DNA of 9,853 nucleotides, taken from positions 1 to 9,853 of the forward strand of contig JBNKLQ010000230.1 in assembly GCA_050292445.1 (NCBI GenBank), written 5' to 3'. This document shows, piece after piece, positions 6,450-9,853 of the stretch. This DNA is from Leptofilum sp050292445 (lineage in GTDB: Bacteria > Chloroflexota > Anaerolineae > Promineifilales > Promineifilaceae). Position 1 is the first letter of the stretch, and every line of letters starts with the position of its first letter. The notes beneath the pieces were generated by a model. The model did not search any database and was not told the DNA's origin. It saw nothing but the letters and a program-made list of their open reading frames with translations. Made by a program: the position numbers and the translations under genes.

Positions 6450-7235
6450 ATGAGCTACTTACGACTGCTTTGGATTTACTTCCGCGTGGGCTTCATGAAT
6501 GAAGTGCAGTACCGGGTTAATTTTCTGGTACAGTTAGGCCAGTCGGCCATTGCCCTGGCCACGGGGCTGATTGTGCTGTCGTTGGTGTTTAGCTATACCG
6601 ATAGCCTGAATGACTGGAGTCAGCCTGAGCTGCTTATTGTGATGGGCGTACACATCATGATTGGTGGTTTTGTGGCCATGTTGATCCAGCCCAACATGGT
6701 ACGCCTGATGGATGACATCGGTCAGGGCACGCTGGATTACATGTTGACCAAGCCAGAAAATGCCCAGCTGCTGGTGAGCGTGCGTGAGCTGCGTTTTTGG
6801 CAGGTGGTGGATGTAATGGTGGGGGCTGTGGTGATTGGCTGGGGTATCAATGAACTGCATGCCAGTATGACTGTTTTGAGTGCGCTGGTTTTTACGTTTA
6901 CGATTGTTTTGGGACTGTTTATTTTGTACAGCTTCTGGCTGATGCTGAGTTCGTTGGCGTTTTGGTTTATTCGCCTGTATGAAATTGTGCAGATTTTTCA
7001 GACGATGTACCAGGCGGGACGCTGGCCGGTGGGTATTTATCCCAGCTGGCTGCGCATCATTCTCACGTTTCTGGTGCCGGTGGCTTTTGCCGTAACGGTA
7101 CCGGCGGAGGCGTTTACGGCACGATTGTCATTACCAACTTTGGGGCTGTCTGTGGGGTTAACGGCCGTTCTCTTCTTCGTCGCCAATCGTGTTTGGCGTT
7201 GGGGATTGAGCAATTATTCAGGTGCTTCTGCTTAA
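6450..7235 (+). CDS. ABC-2 type exporter permease 2 (COG3694 / ABC2_membrane_6-like)
   Basis: 261 residues with about six membrane segments (near 31-49, 62-80, 118-134, 141-163, 165-178 and 200-222, with a further C-terminal one at 228-246). The ATG at 6450 has GGAG at 6441-6444; an upstream in-frame TTG overlapping the preceding gene is rejected. The block GRWPVGIYPSWLR, then LVPVAFAVTVPAEAF (190-222), matches the hallmark of the second permease in this trio. It lies 25 bp after permease 1, in the same operon, and should form the heteromeric channel with it. Its TAA shares bases with the stop codon of the convergent kinase gene, leaving no room for an independent terminator. Confidence 0.88.
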   Translation: MSYLRLLWIYFRVGFMNEVQYRVNFLVQLGQSAIALATGLIVLSLVFSYTDSLNDWSQPELLIVMGVHIMIGGFVAMLIQPNMVRLMDDIGQGTLDYMLTKPENAQLLVSVRELRFWQVVDVMVGAVVIGWGINELHASMTVLSALVFTFTIVLGLFILYSFWLMLSSLAFWFIRLYEIVQIFQTMYQAGRWPVGIYPSWLRIILTFLVPVAFAVTVPAEAFTARLSLPTLGLSVGLTAVLFFVANRVWRWGLSNYSGASA

Positions 7236-9085
7236 TTGTTATCTTGTTTGGGGAAAAAACCAGGCAGGAGAATGGTAAAAGTGGTGCCCTTACCCAGTTT
7301 GCTTTTGACCTGGATGGTGCCGCGATGTGCTTCTACAATTTCTTTGACTAAGGTAAGCCCCAGCCCCGTACCTTTGTGCCGCCGTGCTGATCCACTTTCT
7401 ACTTGATAAAATCGCTCAAAGATACGCTCAAGTTTATCTTCTGGGATGCCCTCTCCACTGTCGGCCACCTCAATATGCAAATCTTCCCCTACTGCCTTCA
7501 GGCGCAAGGTGATGCTGCCGCCCGCCGGGGTGAATTTGAAGGCATTCGATACCAGGTTGTCGAAAACTCGGCGTAGGTGCGTACTGTCACCATGGATCCA
7601 GGGAATTGGCTCCGCGATTTCAGCTTCAAGAGTAATTTCTAACTCCTCGGCACGCATACGGTAATCTGCCAATAGTGAATAGACGAGCATAGTTGTGTCA
7701 ATCTCTTCACGGCGCAGTTCCTGGGTTTCGGCTGCCAGTAGGGCGGTGAGATCATCTACCAAATCGGTGAGCATCAACACCCGCCGCATAATGATTTCGC
7801 TGGATTGTTTCTGGTCCTCATTTAAGGGGCCTAAACTTTCACTGGCCAGAAGTTCTGCATGACCATAAATAATACCCAGCGGTGAGCGCAACTCGTGTGA
7901 AACGCTTTGGGTGAAGTTGTTTTTCATCATATCTAGTTCAGCCTGGCGATTTAAAGCAGCAGCCATAGCGGCTGCCCGTTGCTGTGTTTCAGCCAACATG
8001 CGCAGATTTTGGATGGCTGTCCCTACTTGTTGGCCTACAGATACAACTAAATCAAGGTCGCGCTGGCTGAAGAGGCGGGGTGACCGGTTCAAATTGAAAA
8101 GGGCCAACATGCCTAAACAATGATCCCGGGCTTGCAATGGCGCGCCGACAAAAGTGGTAACCCCGGCTTTAATCCATTTTTGCATCGCTTCTGGATGATT
8201 AGGATAGTCTGTGATCAAGATCGGTTCGCTGGTTCTGACAATTTGCCAGGCCAGGCCACGGGGCCGAGGCGCGGGACGTAAGTTCATCCAGCTAGGCACG
8301 TTATGCGGATAAAAGGTCATGATGTCGTTGTCAATGACGAGGCCAATCAAGCCACTGTCTGCCTTGATTAACTCAGCGACCATTTTAACGGTGCTGCCCA
8401 GGAGCGTAGGTAAATTTGGTGTGTTATTAAGTGTACGGCTGATTTCGCCAAGCTGTTGTTCGCGTTGTAAATTTTGTCTGGTTTGGACAAATAGGGTGAT
8501 GGTATTAATGGCCAGGGCAATCATGTGTGCCAGGGTGTGCCCAGCATTGATCTGGCCACTATTTTCTGGCTGTATTTCATTCCAATATAGTGCAATACTA
8601 CCCCCTGATTTACCCTGATTATCGATTAATGGAAAACTGGCAAGGGTAAGAAATCCTTCATTCTTAAAAATTTCACGCACTTCGCTGAAGGTGGGGTCTG
8701 TTTGCACATCTTCAATCCATAAGGGAGCCAGGCGAAAAAGCTGCTCAGTGCCAGGGGCACCCCTGAAGATATCGTTGATATAATCGGTGAAAGTTTGTGA
8801 GAGACCAGAAGAATAAGGACAGGTAAGCTTGTCATTCTCCTGATCGTAAATGAAAATCGCTAAGCGGTCTGGTTGTAGGGTGTTTTGCACGGCCGTTTCT
8901 ATGCGTGGCCACAATGAAGGTAAATCGTGAACCCCTAAGAAGGACTCAGCGGCTTTAGTGAGGGCCGTTACCTGCTCAATGTTTTGGGGAGAGGCAGCAG
9001 ACGACTGATCTTGGGTTGCTACTTGAGATCGTAATTGCTCTAACTCGCGGATCAACTCATCTTTGGTTTTGTTGTGATCATCCAT
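7232..9085 (-). CDS. Hybrid-free sensor histidine kinase with two GAF domains, soluble
   Basis: 617 residues from the ATG at 9085. The start is uncertain: a GTG at 9100 has an AGGCG upstream, and a TTG at 9151 would overlap the regulator gene by 26 bases. The order is: a short coiled coil (4-22); GAF 1 (about 38-200); GAF 2 (about 213-363); a signalling helix; HisKA with the phospho-acceptor His in SVSHELRSPLG (H397); and a HATPase domain with N-box DNLVSNAFKF (509-518), G1 DSGEGIP (542-548), F-box FERFYQ and G2 GTGLGL (572-577). No membrane segment or receiver domain is visible, so it should sense a cytoplasmic cue through the GAF domains and pass phosphate to a response regulator encoded elsewhere. 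It follows the TetR gene closely and probably shares its transcript. Confidence 0.92.
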   Translation of the reverse strand: MDDHNKTKDELIRELEQLRSQVATQDQSSAASPQNIEQVTALTKAAESFLGVHDLPSLWPRIETAVQNTLQPDRLAIFIYDQENDKLTCPYSSGLSQTFTDYINDIFRGAPGTEQLFRLAPLWIEDVQTDPTFSEVREIFKNEGFLTLASFPLIDNQGKSGGSIALYWNEIQPENSGQINAGHTLAHMIALAINTITLFVQTRQNLQREQQLGEISRTLNNTPNLPTLLGSTVKMVAELIKADSGLIGLVIDNDIMTFYPHNVPSWMNLRPAPRPRGLAWQIVRTSEPILITDYPNHPEAMQKWIKAGVTTFVGAPLQARDHCLGMLALFNLNRSPRLFSQRDLDLVVSVGQQVGTAIQNLRMLAETQQRAAAMAAALNRQAELDMMKNNFTQSVSHELRSPLGIIYGHAELLASESLGPLNEDQKQSSEIIMRRVLMLTDLVDDLTALLAAETQELRREEIDTTMLVYSLLADYRMRAEELEITLEAEIAEPIPWIHGDSTHLRRVFDNLVSNAFKFTPAGGSITLRLKAVGEDLHIEVADSGEGIPEDKLERIFERFYQVESGSARRHKGTGLGLTLVKEIVEAHRGTIQVKSKLGKGTTFTILLPGFFPKQDNN

Positions 9086-9125
9086 TTGTCGATCTTGCAC
9101 TTTTCGCCTGTCTGGGAAAATATAC

Positions 9126-9749
9126 TTATGGAGGCGTTCCCTTAAAGGCAATGGCGCGCAGGCTAAACAAAGTTAGCTCCTGTGTGACAGCTCCCACTTG
9201 TTGATCTGGCTCAGGTATGGCCAGAAGCTGCAAAATCACTTCATCAAATGCCCCGGCAAATGCTTCGGCAACTCTGCGGCTGTTTTGCTCAGGAATAACA
9301 CCTGCTTCGATTGCTTTGTCTAACGGCCGTTGCCACAGCCGTACCAAACGCTCCCGAAAAGCAAGTCGCTTTGCCTCCAGGGAAGGCACAGCGCCTACGC
9401 CTCCGACCAGCAGCAGTTGCACCACGGCTGGTTCATAAATAGCAATGTTCAGGTAGGCTTGAATGCCCCGCGACAGTTGTTGCGCCAAATCGCTGCGGCT
9501 GCGTACCGCCTGGTCAATTGTTTGCAGCAAAAAATCGGCCGTTTCCTCATAAAGGTGAACAAATAAAGTCTCCTTGTCAGGAAAATAAAAGTAAAATGTG
9601 CCGATGGCCACATCGGCGGCCTTTACAATATCGCGCACGGTGGCGGCATAATATCCTTTTTCGGCAAACACCTGAACGGCCGCTTGCATCATGGCCGTCC
9701 GTTTGGCATCCTTCTTTTGGCGCGTTTTTTCACTGCTGCGATAAGCCAT
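9126..9749 (-). CDS. TetR/AcrR family transcriptional regulator (kinase-linked)
   Basis: 207 residues. The basic N-terminus (EKTRQKKDAKR) leads into the TetR helix MMQAAVQVFAEKGYYAAT and the helix-turn-helix at about 36-56 (VRDIVKAADVAIGTFYFYF). The C-terminal ligand domain includes a hydrophobic LLLVGGVGAV stretch and ends in a helix LTLFSLRAIAF. The ATG at 9749 has only a weak Shine-Dalgarno sequence. It is the first gene of a likely two-gene unit with the histidine kinase: its stop at 9126 is 40 bases before the kinase ATG, or overlaps it if an earlier kinase start is used. A hairpin-like inverted repeat lies upstream (9781-9799). It probably regulates its own promoter; other targets are unknown. 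Confidence 0.9.
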   Translation of the reverse strand: MAYRSSEKTRQKKDAKRTAMMQAAVQVFAEKGYYAATVRDIVKAADVAIGTFYFYFPDKETLFVHLYEETADFLLQTIDQAVRSRSDLAQQLSRGIQAYLNIAIYEPAVVQLLLVGGVGAVPSLEAKRLAFRERLVRLWQRPLDKAIEAGVIPEQNSRRVAEAFAGAFDEVILQLLAIPEPDQQVGAVTQELTLFSLRAIAFKGTPP

Positions 9750-9780
9750 ACTGATTCAGGTATGTTCCTTAAAAGTACAG

Positions 9781-9799
9781 CGGACCCTATGATAGTCCG
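9781..9799. promoter_or_regulatory. Candidate operator upstream of the second TetR gene
   Basis: CGGAC and GTCCG form 5-bp inverted arms around a 9-bp centre that itself contains CTAT-G-ATAG. The block lies about 32 bp upstream of the regulator's start codon, where an autorepressor would bind. The inner and outer palindromes are offset by one base, so the symmetry is imperfect. A weaker repeat, CCGGAA-CTTA-TTCTGG (one mismatch), follows at 9797-9812. Confidence 0.35.
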
Positions 9800-9853
9800 G
9801 AACTTATTCTGGTAGGATAGTGTGTTTTGCAAAAGTGCGTCAATATCCCTTTT

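Larger units (their letters stand above)
99..9542. repeat. Dispersed palindromic octamer ACGGCCGT (HIP1-like over-represented word)
   Basis: Exact ACGGCCGT begins at 99, 2589, 2896, 3237, 3375, 3973, 4310, 5267, 5399, 5831, 7161, 8889 and 9323. One-base variants at an outer position begin at 925, 3262, 4016, 4518, 6407 and 9535, and ACGGCCGC begins at 9676. Within genes it is read as Thr-Ala-Val (eight copies), Gly-Arg (four) or Arg-Pro (one), on both strands, and 4518 is intergenic. A given 8-mer is expected about 0.15 times in this length at equal base frequencies. Four copies extend to the 10-mer AACGGCCGTT (2895, 4309, 7160 and 9322). Confidence 0.85.

Noticed and set aside
8626..8835. 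Second minus-strand open frame inside the kinase gene, in another frame
   Set aside because: It overlaps the GAF 1 coding region and shows no domain, ribosome binding site or independent context.
4573..9749. A defence or natural-product system formed by the exporter, kinase and regulators
   Set aside because: All members have ordinary motifs. There is no toxin, nuclease, precursor peptide or synthase, and the exporter and kinase genes are convergent rather than co-transcribed.

Overview
The window reads as chromosomal DNA from a free-living bacterium, most likely a member of the Chloroflexota (Anaerolineae or Ardenticatenia type). This is an inference from style, not from a marker gene. The clues are a secreted glycosidase-like protein with a Thr/Pro linker, a small exported protein ending in a 'VPVIMKP' tail of the kind I associate with extracellular proteins of that phylum, an orphan GAF-GAF histidine kinase, and mid-range GC. 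There is no rRNA, tRNA, CRISPR array, transposase, integrase or phage gene, and no intergenic stretch exceeds 300 bases.

Layout. (1) 1-1178 (+): the 3' part of a cell-surface or secreted glycoside-hydrolase-like protein. (2) 1329-1997 (+): a visibly AT-richer gene for a small exported beta-rich protein of unknown function. (3) 1998-2195: an intergenic region holding a nested, partly palindromic element of about 135 bp. (4) 2196-3041 (-) and 3147-3749 (+): a short-chain dehydrogenase and a TetR-family regulator, divergently transcribed around a 19-bp operator-like palindrome. (5) 3799-4464 (-): an HD-domain phosphohydrolase with Lys-rich ends. (6) 4573-7235 (+): a three-gene ABC-2 type exporter operon (ATPase plus two different permeases). 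(7) 7232-9749 (-): a TetR regulator followed by a histidine kinase, probably one transcript, converging on the exporter operon with overlapping stop codons.

How the genes may work together. The SDR/TetR pair looks like a classic self-contained regulatory unit, in which the repressor controls itself and a divergently transcribed oxidoreductase. The ABC genes form a complete exporter of unknown substrate, with its own upstream palindrome. The TetR-kinase pair has no response regulator in the window, so its output is unknown; a link to the exporter is only positional.

The most striking pattern is not a gene. The palindromic octamer ACGGCCGT occurs 13 times, and its core CGGCCG 20 times, in under 10 kb. 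The copies lie in both strands' genes, in all three reading frames and in one intergenic region. This resembles the HIP1 phenomenon of cyanobacteria. I see no convincing evidence for a new multi-gene system in this window.
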